DNA from: JBBRHQ01 sp963815645
Lineage (GTDB): Bacteria > Actinomycetota > Thermoleophilia > Solirubrobacterales > 70-9
NCBI GenBank assembly: GCA_963815645.1
Contig: CAWFHL010000001.1
Location: 1,178,001 to 1,242,000, forward strand
DNA length: 64,000 nucleotides
Reading direction: 5' to 3'
Shown here: positions 11,045-19,406 of the stretch, in pieces
How the letters are laid out: each line of letters begins with the position of its first letter
Position numbering within the stretch: position 1 is the stretch's first letter
Notes under the pieces: generated by a model
Told to the model about the DNA's origin: nothing
The model's input: the letters and a program-made list of their open reading frames with translations, nothing else
Database searches by the model: none
Position numbers and translations under genes: made by a program

Positions 11045-11437
11045 ATGTCTGACTACACGGCGAAGAGGATCGACGACATGGAGTCGATCTACGGCGGCGC
11101 CTTCTTCCGCGCCCGGGCCTCCCTCGGAGCGTCCTCCTTCGGGATGGCGATCTTCGACCTTCCGCCCAACTTCGACGCCTACCCCGAGCACGACCACTCC
11201 GAGGACGGCCAGGAGGAGGTCTACCTGGCGCTGAACGGCTCGGCCCGGATGGAGATCGAGGGCGACGAGGTGACCCTTGACACCTCGACCCCGGTGCGGG
11301 TCGCGCCTGGGACGAAGCGGACGATCTCCACCGGCGATCAGCCGGTCCGGATCCTCGCGATCGGCGGCATCCCCGGCAAGCCCTACGAGGCGCCGCAGAT
11401 CAGCGAGCTGGGCGAGCCCGATCCGCTTGCACAGTAG
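11045..11437 (+). CDS. cupin-domain protein
   Basis: 130 residues from ATG 11045 with ribosome site AAGGAG. Cupin motif 1 is visible as PEHDHSEDGQEEVYLALNG, with two His and a Glu that could bind a metal, and motif 2 as PVRVAPGTKRTIS, where the usual His is absent. A small single-domain cupin; role unknown. It faces away from the P450 gene (57 bases between starts) and is followed 19 bases later by purC, so it may share the purC transcript. Confidence 0.75.
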   Translation: MSDYTAKRIDDMESIYGGAFFRARASLGASSFGMAIFDLPPNFDAYPEHDHSEDGQEEVYLALNGSARMEIEGDEVTLDTSTPVRVAPGTKRTISTGDQPVRILAIGGIPGKPYEAPQISELGEPDPLAQ

Positions 11438-11456
11438 CTAGCATCGGCGGCGAGCG

Positions 11457-12308
11457 ATGACGACGGCTATCGCCGACCTCAAGCTGCACTCCTCCGGCAA
11501 GGTCCGCGAGATCTACGAGCTCGACGACGACCTGTTGATGGTCGCCTCGGACCGGATCTCGATCTATGACGTGGTGATGCCGACGGCGATCCCCGAGAAG
11601 GGAAAGGTCCTCACCCAGATGTCGATCTTCTGGTTCGAGACGACCGGTGAGATCGTCCCCAACCACTTCATCTCCGAGGATGTCCCCGAGGAGGTCTCCG
11701 ACCGCGCGATTCGGGTCCGCAAGCTGGAGATGTACCCGGTCGAGTGTGTCGTGCGCGGCTACCTCTCCGGCTCGGGCTGGAAGGAGTACCGGGAGAGTGG
11801 CGAGGTCTGCGGTATCCCGCTGCCGGAAGGGTTGCAGGAGTCCGACAGGCTGCCGGAGCCGATCTTCACTCCGGCGACCAAGGCCGAGGTCGGAGAGCAC
11901 GACGAGAACATCGACTTCGAAAAGGCCGCCCGGATCGTCGGCGACCGCGGCCTGATGGCCGAGCTGCGACGGGTCTCGATCGATCTCTACAGCCACGCCG
12001 CCGAGCACTCCGCCGAGCGCGGGATCATCCTCGCCGACACGAAGTTCGAGTTCGGGCGCCACGCCGGCGCCGAGGTCGTGCTCGCCGACGAGGTGCTGAC
12101 CCCGGACTCCTCGCGCTTCTGGCCTGCCGACCGCTACCAGCCCGGCCGCTCGCAACCCTCCTTCGACAAGCAGTACGTCCGCGACTGGGCCGACGAGGCG
12201 GGCTGGGACCACAGCCCGCCGGCGCCGCAGCTGCCAGCCGACGTGGTCGAGCAGACCCGCGCCAAGTACGTCGAGGCCTACGAGCGGATCACGGGGCGCA
12301 GCTTCTGA
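11457..12308 (+). CDS. purC: SAICAR synthetase PurC
   Basis: 283 residues from ATG 11457. It ligates aspartate to CAIR using ATP. Nucleotide-site segment SGKVREIYELDDDLLMVASD, the family signature VVRGYLSGSGWKEY, and IILADTKFEFG with the metal-binding acidic residue are all present. Normal length for the bacterial enzyme. First gene of a tightly packed run purC-S-Q-L. Confidence 0.96.
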   Translation: MTTAIADLKLHSSGKVREIYELDDDLLMVASDRISIYDVVMPTAIPEKGKVLTQMSIFWFETTGEIVPNHFISEDVPEEVSDRAIRVRKLEMYPVECVVRGYLSGSGWKEYRESGEVCGIPLPEGLQESDRLPEPIFTPATKAEVGEHDENIDFEKAARIVGDRGLMAELRRVSIDLYSHAAEHSAERGIILADTKFEFGRHAGAEVVLADEVLTPDSSRFWPADRYQPGRSQPSFDKQYVRDWADEAGWDHSPPAPQLPADVVEQTRAKYVEAYERITGRSF

Positions 12309-12316
12309 GGGCCCGG

Positions 12317-12526
12317 GTGCTGATCCGGCCCAAGGAGGGGATCCTCGATCCCCAGGGAAAGGCCGTCGAGCGGGCGCTGCCGGCGCTCGGGTTCGAGGGG
12401 GTCGAGCACGTCCGGGTCGGGCGGATGGTCGAGCTCGAGGCCGAGAGCCCCGATCGCCTCGACGAGCTCTGCGAGAAGCTCCTGGCAAACCCACTGATCG
12501 AGGACTACGAGATAGAGCGCCTGTGA
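12317..12526 (+). CDS. purS: FGAM synthase subunit PurS
   Basis: About 70 residues; the small subunit that links PurQ and PurL in the three-part formylglycinamidine synthase. Conserved text: LIRPKEGILDPQGKAVERAL, LGFEGVEHVRVGRMVEL and NPLIEDYEIERL. GTG 12317 is the first standard start, but the first beta-strand would then lose three residues (RAR). Initiation at CTG 12305, overlapping the purC stop as CTGA, would restore them. It overlaps purQ by four bases. Confidence 0.88.
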   Translation: MLIRPKEGILDPQGKAVERALPALGFEGVEHVRVGRMVELEAESPDRLDELCEKLLANPLIEDYEIERL

Positions 12527-13185
12527 TCTGGGGGGTGCTCCAGTTCCCCGGGTCCTGCGACGAGCGTGACGCGCTGCATGCCTGCTCGCTGAGCGGCGAG
12601 GCGCGGATGATCTGGCATCAGGAGCGCGAGCTCGGCGGCGTCGACGCGGTCGTCGTGCCGGGGGGCTTCTCCTACGGGGACTACCTTAGAGCCGGAGCGC
12701 TGGCGCGGTTCTCCCCGGCGATGGAGGCGGTGGCCCGCTTCGCCGCCGAGGGCGGGCCGGTGCTCGGGATCTGCAACGGCTTCCAGGTGCTCTGCGAGTC
12801 CGGCCTGCTTCCCGGCGCGCTGCTCGCCAACGACGGCATCCGCTTCGTCTGCCGCCAGGTCGAGCTGGTCGCCGAAGGGGCCGACTCGCCGTTCACCGCC
12901 GGGATCGGCGCGGGCGAGCGACTCTCGATCCCGGTCAAGCACGAGAGCGGGCGCTACTTCGCGCCTGGCCCTGTACTCGATCAGATCGAAAGCGGCGGCA
13001 AGGTCGCCTTTCGCTACGCGCCCGGCCAGAACCCGAATGGCTCGAGCCGTGAGATAGCCGGGGTCATCAACGAGGCGGGCAATGTCCTTGGAATGATGCC
13101 CCACCCTGAGCATGCCGTCGACCCGCTGACCGGCTCCGCCGACGGCCTGCGCCTGTTCGAGAGCGTCGCCGGGGCGCCGGCGTGA
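12523..13185 (+). CDS. purQ: FGAM synthase glutaminase subunit PurQ
   Basis: 220 residues from GTG 12523, overlapping purS (GTGA). A class I glutamine amidotransferase that supplies ammonia to PurL. The nucleophile Cys sits in VLGICNGFQVL, the oxyanion region is VVPGGFSYGDYLR, and the His-Glu pair is MMPHPEHAVDP. Complete and unshifted. Overlaps purL by four bases. Confidence 0.96.
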   Translation: MIWGVLQFPGSCDERDALHACSLSGEARMIWHQERELGGVDAVVVPGGFSYGDYLRAGALARFSPAMEAVARFAAEGGPVLGICNGFQVLCESGLLPGALLANDGIRFVCRQVELVAEGADSPFTAGIGAGERLSIPVKHESGRYFAPGPVLDQIESGGKVAFRYAPGQNPNGSSREIAGVINEAGNVLGMMPHPEHAVDPLTGSADGLRLFESVAGAPA

Positions 13186-15411
13186 GCGCCGTGGCCGAGC
13201 GCGCAAATCGGCCCGTAGCCCACCGCGAGCTCGGCCTCACCGACAGGGAGTACAGCCGCATCTGCGAGCTGCTGGGCCGCGAGCCGAACGGGGTGGAGCT
13301 GGCGATGTTCTCCCTGCTCTGGTCAGAGCACTGCGCCTACAAGCACTCGCGAAAGCTGCTGCGGCGGCTGCCGACCGAGGGCGAGCGGGTGGTGTTCGGG
13401 CCGGGGGAGAATGCCGGCGCGGTCGACGTCGGCGCCGGCTACGCGGTCGCCTTCAAGGTCGAGTCCCACAACCACCCCAGCGCGGTCGAGCCCTTCCAGG
13501 GAGCGGCGACCGGCGTCGGCGGAATCCTCCGCGACGTCTTCGCGCTCGGGGCACGGCCGATCGCCGTGCTCGACTCGCTGCGCTTCGGAGAGCTCGACTC
13601 GGGTCGCTCGCGCTACCTGCTCGACGGGGCCGTCCGCGGGATCGCCCACTACGGCAACTCGATCGGCGTCCCGACCGTCGGCGGGGAGATCTACTTCGAG
13701 GCGCCCTACGAGCAGAGCTGCCTTGTCAACGCGATGTGCGTCGGCCTCGCCCGCCAATCGGAGATGGTCAGGGCCGCCGCCGCGGGGGTGGGCAACGTCG
13801 TCGTGATCTTCGGCGCCTCCACCGGTCGCGACGGGATCGGCGGCGCCTCGGTGCTCGCTTCCGCCGAGCTCGATTCCGAGGACGACTCGAAGCGCCCCAG
13901 CGTGCAGATCGGCGACCCCTTCGAGGAGTCGAAGCTGCTCGAGTGTTGCCTGGAGCTGCTCGCCGAGGGGCTGCTCGTCTCCCTCCAGGACCTCGGCGCC
14001 GCCGGGCTGACCTCCTCGGCCGGCGAGATGGCCTCGGCCGGAGAGGTCGGCATCGAGATCGACGTCGCTCGGGTCCCTCTGCGCGAGGAGGGCATGGAGC
14101 CGTTCGAGGTGATGGTCTCCGAGTCACAGGAACGGATGCTGGCAGTGGTCGAGCCCGGGGACGTCGGCGCCGTGCTGGAGCGCTGCGAGAAGTGGCAGGT
14201 GGGGGGCGCGGCGATCGGCGAGGTCACCGACAGCGGACACTTCCGGGTGCTGCGCGACGGCGAGGAGGTCGGCGATGTCCCGGTCGGCGCCCTGGTGGAC
14301 GGCTGCCCACTCTACGACCTCGCCCCGGCCGAACCCGATGGCTGGATCTACGGCAACCGGGCGACGATCGACGCCGACGCCGACGCCGCCGGTTTGCTTC
14401 GCGCCCTGCTCGCCTCCCCCAACATCGCCTCGAAGCGCTGGGCGTATGAGCAGTACGACTCGATCGTCGGCTCGCGCACGGTGCGACGCCCGGGCGCCGC
14501 AGACGCCGCAGTGCTCCAGATCCCCGAGGCGGACAAGGCGATCGCGGTGGCGATCGACGGCAATGGGCGGCGGGTCGCCTGCGACCCCTACCGGGGCACG
14601 GTCGAGGCGGTGCTGGAGTGCGCCCAGAACCTCGCCTGCGCCGGGGCGGAGCCGCTCGGGCTGACCAACTGCCTCAACTTCGGCAACCCCGAGAAGCCGG
14701 GCCCCGCGTGGCAACTCGAGCGCTCGGTGGCAGGTCTCGCCGACGCCTGCGAGGCGCTGGGAGTGCCTGTGGTGGGCGGCAACGTCTCCCTCTACAACGA
14801 GGGGCCCGACGGACCGATCTATCCGACCCCGGTGGTCGGCATGGTCGGCGAGGTGCCGAGTGCGGAGCTGGCAGGCGCCGTCGGAATGGGGTTCTCGGGC
14901 GAGGGCGACGCAATCGCACTGGTCGGGCCCTATGCACCCTCGCTGGCCGGCTCGGAGCTGGCGAAACTTCGCGGGGAGCTCGACTCCGGGCTTCCAGGGT
15001 TGGAGATCGGAGCGGTCGAGGCCGCGATCGCAGCTGTGCGCGAGGCCGTGCGAGCGGGATCGGTCTCCTCCGCCCACGACGTCAGCGACGGCGGCCTTGC
15101 CTGCGCGATCGCCGAGTGCGCGATCGCGCGGTGGGGTCGGTTGCCAGGTCGATCTCGACCCGCTGGTCGAGGCCCGCGGCAGCTCCGGGGAAAGCGCCCT
15201 GTTCGGGGAAGGGCCGGGCGGATTCATCGTCAGCGGCGAGCGCTCGAAGCTGGAGACGATCGCCGATCGGGGCGTCGAGGTGCTGGTGATCGGCGAGGCC
15301 GGCGGAGAGGTGATCGCGATCGGCGCCGCCGAGCTCAGACTCTCGGTGGCGCTGAGGGAGGCCCGGAGTGCCTGGGAGTCGCTGGCGGCGCTGGCCGAAC
15401 CCGACCGCTAG
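13182..15411 (+). CDS. purL: FGAM synthase large subunit PurL (frameshifted)
   Basis: Short-type PurL of about 743 residues that works with PurS and PurQ; ATP-dependent amidation of FGAR. GTG 13182 overlaps the purQ stop. Seen: SLLWSEHCAYKHSRKLLRRL, the ATP-site loop FKVESHNHPSAVEPFQGAAT, LVSLQDLGAAGLTSS and the second half VVGGNVSLYNEG. The frame shifts +1 near 15130 inside AECAIA, just before GCQVDLDPLVEARG; the last 90 residues (ESALFGEGPGGFIVSG) then read normally to TAG 15411. The frame without the shift runs into low-complexity Arg-rich text, so this is an extra base, not a natural C-terminus. Confidence 0.93.
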
Positions 15412-15431
15412 GCAACAGCACGCGGCCGCCG

Positions 15432-15478
15432 TCGAGTGGATGATTTGTGGAGATATGGACCTGTTTTCGTCCACTCGA
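15432..15478. repeat. 47-bp symmetric hairpin repeat, copy 1
   Basis: Arms TCGAGTGGATGA and TCGTCCACTCGA (11 of 12 pair, the other can form G-U in RNA) separated by TTT, a 17-base middle and TTT. Reading the other strand of the copy at 52806-52852, 42 of 47 positions match. It lies between purL and purF, upstream of the purF start. A REP-like or mobile hairpin element, or a regulatory RNA structure, is possible. Confidence 0.7.
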
Positions 15479-15575
15479 ACGGGTGGGGGCGAATCCTGCG
15501 CCGCTGCTACCCTGCTCTCGCAGGCAACCGCCTGCGCCTCCCGACCACTTTCCAGGGCAGATCGCCTCGAAAGAC

Positions 15576-17021
15576 TTGACCGAGCGGCCTCCATTCGATG
15601 ACCGCGAGGGCCCGCGCGATGAGTGCGGCGTCTTCGGCGTCTACGCACCCGGGCATGACGTCTCCAGGCTGGCCTACTTCGGCCTCTACGCGCTCCAGCA
15701 CCGGGGGCAGGAATCGGCCGGGATCGCCACCTGCGAGGGCGGGCACATCACCACGATGCGCGACGCCGGCCTCGTCTCGCAGGTCTTCGACGAGGAGAAG
15801 CTGCGGGCGCTCGAGGGGGACATGGCGATCGGACACGTGCGCTACTCGACCACCGGTGGCGGCTCCTGGGAGAACGCCCAGCCGGTCTGGCGCGATGACG
15901 GGCGCGAGCTGGCCCTTGCCCACAACGGCAACCTGACCAACGCAGTCGATCTCTACAGCGGCCTGCGCCGCAAGGGCCTCGACTTTCGCGGCACCTCGGA
16001 CTCCGAGATCATGGCGGCGCTGCTCTCCTCCAACTACGGCCGCTTCATCGAGGACGCGGTGGCCGACGTGATGCCGAAGCTGCGCGGCGCATACTCGACC
16101 GTGGTGATGACCAAGCACGCGATCGTCGCCTTCCGAGACCCGTTCGGGGTGCGGCCGCTCTCCCTGGGCAAGCTCGGGGACCGCTACGTGGTCGCCTCGG
16201 AGAGCTGCGCCTTCGACATCATCGGCGCCAAGCTGCTGCGCGAGGTCGCCCCGGGCGAGATGGTCTCGCTGAGCGAGCGGGGGATCGAGACCCGCCAGGT
16301 GGTCGAGTCCGAGCGCACCGCGATCTGCGTGTTCGAGCACATCTACTTCTCCCGTCCCGACAGCCGCCTGGAGGGCAAGGTGCTGCAGCAGGTCCGCGGG
16401 CGGATGGGCGAGATCCTCTGGCGCGAGGCGCCCGCCGACGCCGACCTGGTGATCTCGGTGCCAGACTCGGGCAACCCCGCCGCGGTCGGCTACGCCCGCG
16501 CATCCGGGCTGCCCCGCGACGACGGCCTGATCAAGAACCGCTACGTCGCCCGCACCTTCATCCAGCCGGGACAGGAGCTGCGAAAGCGTGGCGTGAGGAT
16601 GAAGTTCAACCCGCTGCCCGAGATCGTGGCCGGCAAGCGCCTAGTCGTAGTCGACGACTCGATCGTGCGCGGCAACACCACCCGCCAGATCGTCGAGATG
16701 CTGCGCGACGCAGGCGCGGAGGAGGTCCACCTGCGGATCTCGGCGCCGCCGATCCGCCACCCCTGCCACTACGGCGTCGACATGCCCGCACGCGAGGACT
16801 TCGTCGCCCACGAGCGCTCGATCGATCAGATCGCCACGGAGATCGCCGCCGACTCGCTCGCCTACCTCTCCCTGGCGGGTGTATACGAGGCGGTCGGCAC
16901 CGAGGCGGAGACGCACTGCGACGCTTGCTTCAGCGGCCACTATCCGCTGGGCGACGATCCCGACGAGGCCGACGGGAAGTTCACGCTCGAGCAGCTCGCG
17001 GTCGTCGCCGCGGGGCAGTAG
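15576..17021 (+). CDS. purF: amidophosphoribosyltransferase PurF
   Basis: First enzyme of purine synthesis: PRPP + glutamine to phosphoribosylamine. TTG 15576 gives a 17-residue leader before DECGVFGVYAPG. In the Bacillus-type enzyme such a propeptide is removed so that Cys becomes the N-terminal nucleophile. Glutaminase residues RYSTTGGGSWENAQP and the SDSE segment are present; the PRPP loop is LVVVDDSIVRGNT. HPCHYGVDMP and CDACFSGHYP carry cysteines where Bacillus PurF binds a 4Fe-4S cluster. The open frame extends upstream to 15447 through the 47-bp repeat, but that text is not PurF-like. 481 residues, unshifted. Confidence 0.93.
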   Translation: MTERPPFDDREGPRDECGVFGVYAPGHDVSRLAYFGLYALQHRGQESAGIATCEGGHITTMRDAGLVSQVFDEEKLRALEGDMAIGHVRYSTTGGGSWENAQPVWRDDGRELALAHNGNLTNAVDLYSGLRRKGLDFRGTSDSEIMAALLSSNYGRFIEDAVADVMPKLRGAYSTVVMTKHAIVAFRDPFGVRPLSLGKLGDRYVVASESCAFDIIGAKLLREVAPGEMVSLSERGIETRQVVESERTAICVFEHIYFSRPDSRLEGKVLQQVRGRMGEILWREAPADADLVISVPDSGNPAAVGYARASGLPRDDGLIKNRYVARTFIQPGQELRKRGVRMKFNPLPEIVAGKRLVVVDDSIVRGNTTRQIVEMLRDAGAEEVHLRISAPPIRHPCHYGVDMPAREDFVAHERSIDQIATEIAADSLAYLSLAGVYEAVGTEAETHCDACFSGHYPLGDDPDEADGKFTLEQLAVVAAGQ

Positions 17022-17039
17022 TAGCCGAGCACTCCGCGC

Positions 17040-17663
17040 TTGGCGGGCGAGGCCTTCAAGCTCTGCGTCCTCGCCTCCGGCACCGGTACCAACCTGCAGG
17101 CAATCCTCAACCAGCTCCACCACTCCGGAGCGGTCGAGGTCGTCGGGGTTGCCTCCGACAAGCCGGCCGCGCCGGCGCTCGACCGCGCCCGCGACGCCGG
17201 GATCGCCGCGGAAGCCTTCCCCGGCGGCTCGCACGCCGACCGTGCCGAGCGCGATGCCGCGATGGCGGAATGGCTGGCGGCGCTCGCACCCAACCTGTTG
17301 GTACTCGCCGGCTACATGCAGCTGCTCTCGCCGGCCTTCGTGGGGCGCTTTGCGGGGAGGCTGATCAACGTCCACCCTGCGCTGCTCCCCTCCTTCCCGG
17401 GACTGGACGCGGTCGGTCAGGCGCTCGAGCACGGGGTGAAGGTGACCGGGGTGACCGTCCACTACGTCGATGAGGGGGTCGATTCGGGCCCGATCATCCT
17501 GCAACAGCCCGTGCCGGTGCCCGCCGACCGGGACCGCGCCGCGCTCGAGGAGGAGATCCACCGGATCGAGCACTCGCTGCTGCCGCGGGCAATCGGGATG
17601 ATCGCCGCGGGCAGGGTTAGGATCGACGATCGCAACCCCCGAGTGGTCGTAATCGATGAGTGA
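17040..17663 (+). CDS. purN: phosphoribosylglycinamide formyltransferase PurN
   Basis: 207 residues from TTG 17040. It transfers the formyl group from 10-formyl-THF to GAR. ASGTGTNLQAILNQL is the substrate loop; INVHPALLPSFPGLDA has the catalytic Asn and His, and VDEGVDSGPIILQ the catalytic Asp. Nineteen bases after purF and overlapping purH by eight. Confidence 0.95.
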   Translation: MAGEAFKLCVLASGTGTNLQAILNQLHHSGAVEVVGVASDKPAAPALDRARDAGIAAEAFPGGSHADRAERDAAMAEWLAALAPNLLVLAGYMQLLSPAFVGRFAGRLINVHPALLPSFPGLDAVGQALEHGVKVTGVTVHYVDEGVDSGPIILQQPVPVPADRDRAALEEEIHRIEHSLLPRAIGMIAAGRVRIDDRNPRVVVIDE

Positions 17664-19272
17664 CGCCCCCGCAGAGACCCGGACCGAGCCTGTCAGCGAC
17701 GGCTCGGTCAGGGTGCGCCGCGCGCTGGTCTCCGTGTCCGACAAGACCGGGGTCGCCGACTTCGCCAAGGGGCTGGCGGCGCTCGGGGTCGAGATCCTCT
17801 CCACCGGAGGCACCGCGGGCGTGCTGCGCGATGCCGGGGTCGAGGTGGTCGACGTCTCCGCGTTCACAGGCCAGGAGGAGATCCTCGACGGGCGGGTCAA
17901 GACCCTCCACCCCCGGCTTCATGCGGCGCTGCTGGCGCGCCGAGACGATCCCGCCCACCGCCAGACCCTGGAGCGTCAGGGGATCGAGCCGATCGACCTC
18001 GTCTGCGTCAACCTCTATCCGTTCGAGCAAACGGTCGCCCGCGGCCAGGTAGATCCCCGGGTCGCGATCGAGAACATCGACATCGGCGGGCCGACGATGA
18101 TCCGCGCCGCAGCGAAGAACCACGATGGCGTCGCGGTGGTTGTCAAGCCCGAGTCCTACGACGCGGTGCTCGCCGAGCTGGAGGAGTCCGGGGGCGAGAT
18201 CTCGCAATCGACCCGCCACTGGCTCGCCAACGAGGCCTTCGCCCAGACGGCCCGCTACGACGCGGCGATCAGCGCCTGGTTCTCGACCCACTACGAGGAT
18301 TTCCCCGAGCATCTCGCGGTCGCTTACGAAAAGGTGCTCGACCTCTCCTACGGCGAGAACCCCCACCAGCGCGGAGCGCTCTATGCGGAGGTCGGCGCCG
18401 GCAGCCACGTGCTCTCCCGGGTCTCGAAGCTTCACGGCCGAGCGCTCTCGTTCAACAATGTCCTCGACCTCGACTCCGCACGCCGCCTGGTCGCAGACTT
18501 CGACCAACCAGCCTGCGTGATCGTCAAGCACAACAACCCCTGTGGGGTGGCGATCGGGGCAGGCGGCCTCGCTGCCTACCAGAAGGCGCTCGCCTGTGAC
18601 CCGATGTCGGCGTTCGGGGCGGTGATCGCGCTCAGCCGCCCGGTCGAGCGGGAGCTCGCCGAGGCCCTCAACGAGAACTTCGTCGAGGTGCTGATCGCGC
18701 CCGCCTACGAGGAGGACTCGCTCGAGGTGCTGCAGAGCAAGGAGGCGATCCGGATCCTCCGGGACGAGGAGCCCCTCCCGGCCGACCCCCGGGAGCGCGA
18801 CGCCAAGCGGGTCCGCGGCGGGTTGCTGATCCAGGACCGTGACGGCGACCCGGAGCCGCGGGAGCTGATGGAGGTGGTGACCGAGACCCAGCCCGACGAG
18901 GCCCAATGGCGGGACATGATCTTCGCCTGGACCGTGGTCCGGCAGGTGCGCTCGAACGCGATCGTGATCGCCAAGGACGGGGCCACCCTGGGGATCGGCG
19001 CGGGGCAGATGAGCCGGGTGGACTCGGTCCGCCTGGCGGTGGAGAAGTGCCGCGAGGCGCGCGGCGCCGGCGCCGGCGCTGACCTGGCGGGCTCGGCGCT
19101 CGCTTCGGACGCCTTCTTTCCCTTCGCCGACGGGCCCGAGGTGGCGATCGAGGCAGGTGCGAGGGCGGTGATCCAGCCCGGCGGCTCGAAACGGGACCGC
19201 GAGGTGATCGAGACCTGCGATGCGGCCGGGGTGACGATGGTCTTCACCAAGCACCGCCACTTCCGCCACTAG
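17656..19272 (+). CDS. purH: bifunctional AICAR transformylase/IMP cyclohydrolase PurH
   Basis: 538 residues from ATG 17656, performing the last two steps to IMP. The N-terminal MGS-like cyclohydrolase domain shows ALVSVSDKTGVADFAKGL and GRVKTLHPRLHAALLARR. The transformylase domain has YGENPHQRGALY and VIVKHNNPCGVAIG, and ends with the family-typical VTMVFTKHRHFRH. Complete and unshifted; last gene of the cluster before tRNA-Lys. Confidence 0.96.
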   Translation: MSDAPAETRTEPVSDGSVRVRRALVSVSDKTGVADFAKGLAALGVEILSTGGTAGVLRDAGVEVVDVSAFTGQEEILDGRVKTLHPRLHAALLARRDDPAHRQTLERQGIEPIDLVCVNLYPFEQTVARGQVDPRVAIENIDIGGPTMIRAAAKNHDGVAVVVKPESYDAVLAELEESGGEISQSTRHWLANEAFAQTARYDAAISAWFSTHYEDFPEHLAVAYEKVLDLSYGENPHQRGALYAEVGAGSHVLSRVSKLHGRALSFNNVLDLDSARRLVADFDQPACVIVKHNNPCGVAIGAGGLAAYQKALACDPMSAFGAVIALSRPVERELAEALNENFVEVLIAPAYEEDSLEVLQSKEAIRILRDEEPLPADPRERDAKRVRGGLLIQDRDGDPEPRELMEVVTETQPDEAQWRDMIFAWTVVRQVRSNAIVIAKDGATLGIGAGQMSRVDSVRLAVEKCREARGAGAGADLAGSALASDAFFPFADGPEVAIEAGARAVIQPGGSKRDREVIETCDAAGVTMVFTKHRHFRH

Positions 19273-19285
19273 CCTCGGACAGCAG

Positions 19286-19358
19286 TGCCCCCCCGGGGAC
19301 TCGAACCCCGTCTTCGAGCTTAAAAGGCTCGCTGTCTAACCAGTTGACTTAGAGGGGC
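19286..19358 (-). tRNA. tRNA-Lys (anticodon TTT)
   Basis: 73-base cloverleaf read on the minus strand. Acceptor GCCCCTC pairs with GGGGGGC (one G-T), anticodon stem CGAGC/GCTCG closes the loop CTTTTAA with anticodon TTT, and T arm CGGGG-TTCGAGT-CCCCG follows. Discriminator base A; CCA is not encoded. Convergent with purH. Confidence 0.93.
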
Positions 19359-19406
19359 CGCCGGATTCTGGCAGGCGAAGGATGGCGAGGGGCGACGCGG
19401 GTGCTC

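Noticed and set aside
9056..11197. A single 713-residue minus-strand frame covering the secreted protein and P450
   Set aside because: It joins the P450 N-terminal half to the secreted protein through out-of-frame Arg/Pro-rich text; the P450 C-terminal half is in another frame, and the secreted protein has its own ribosome site and signal peptide.
11045..11437. Cupin as part of a P450 biosynthetic pair
   Set aside because: The genes diverge and the cupin is closer to purC; no other biosynthetic genes are present, so a pathway claim is unsupported.
15447..15575. Extended PurF N-terminus from ATG 15447
   Set aside because: The text upstream of TTG 15576 reads through the 47-bp repeat and has no PurF-like residues; a short propeptide before the nucleophile Cys is the known arrangement.
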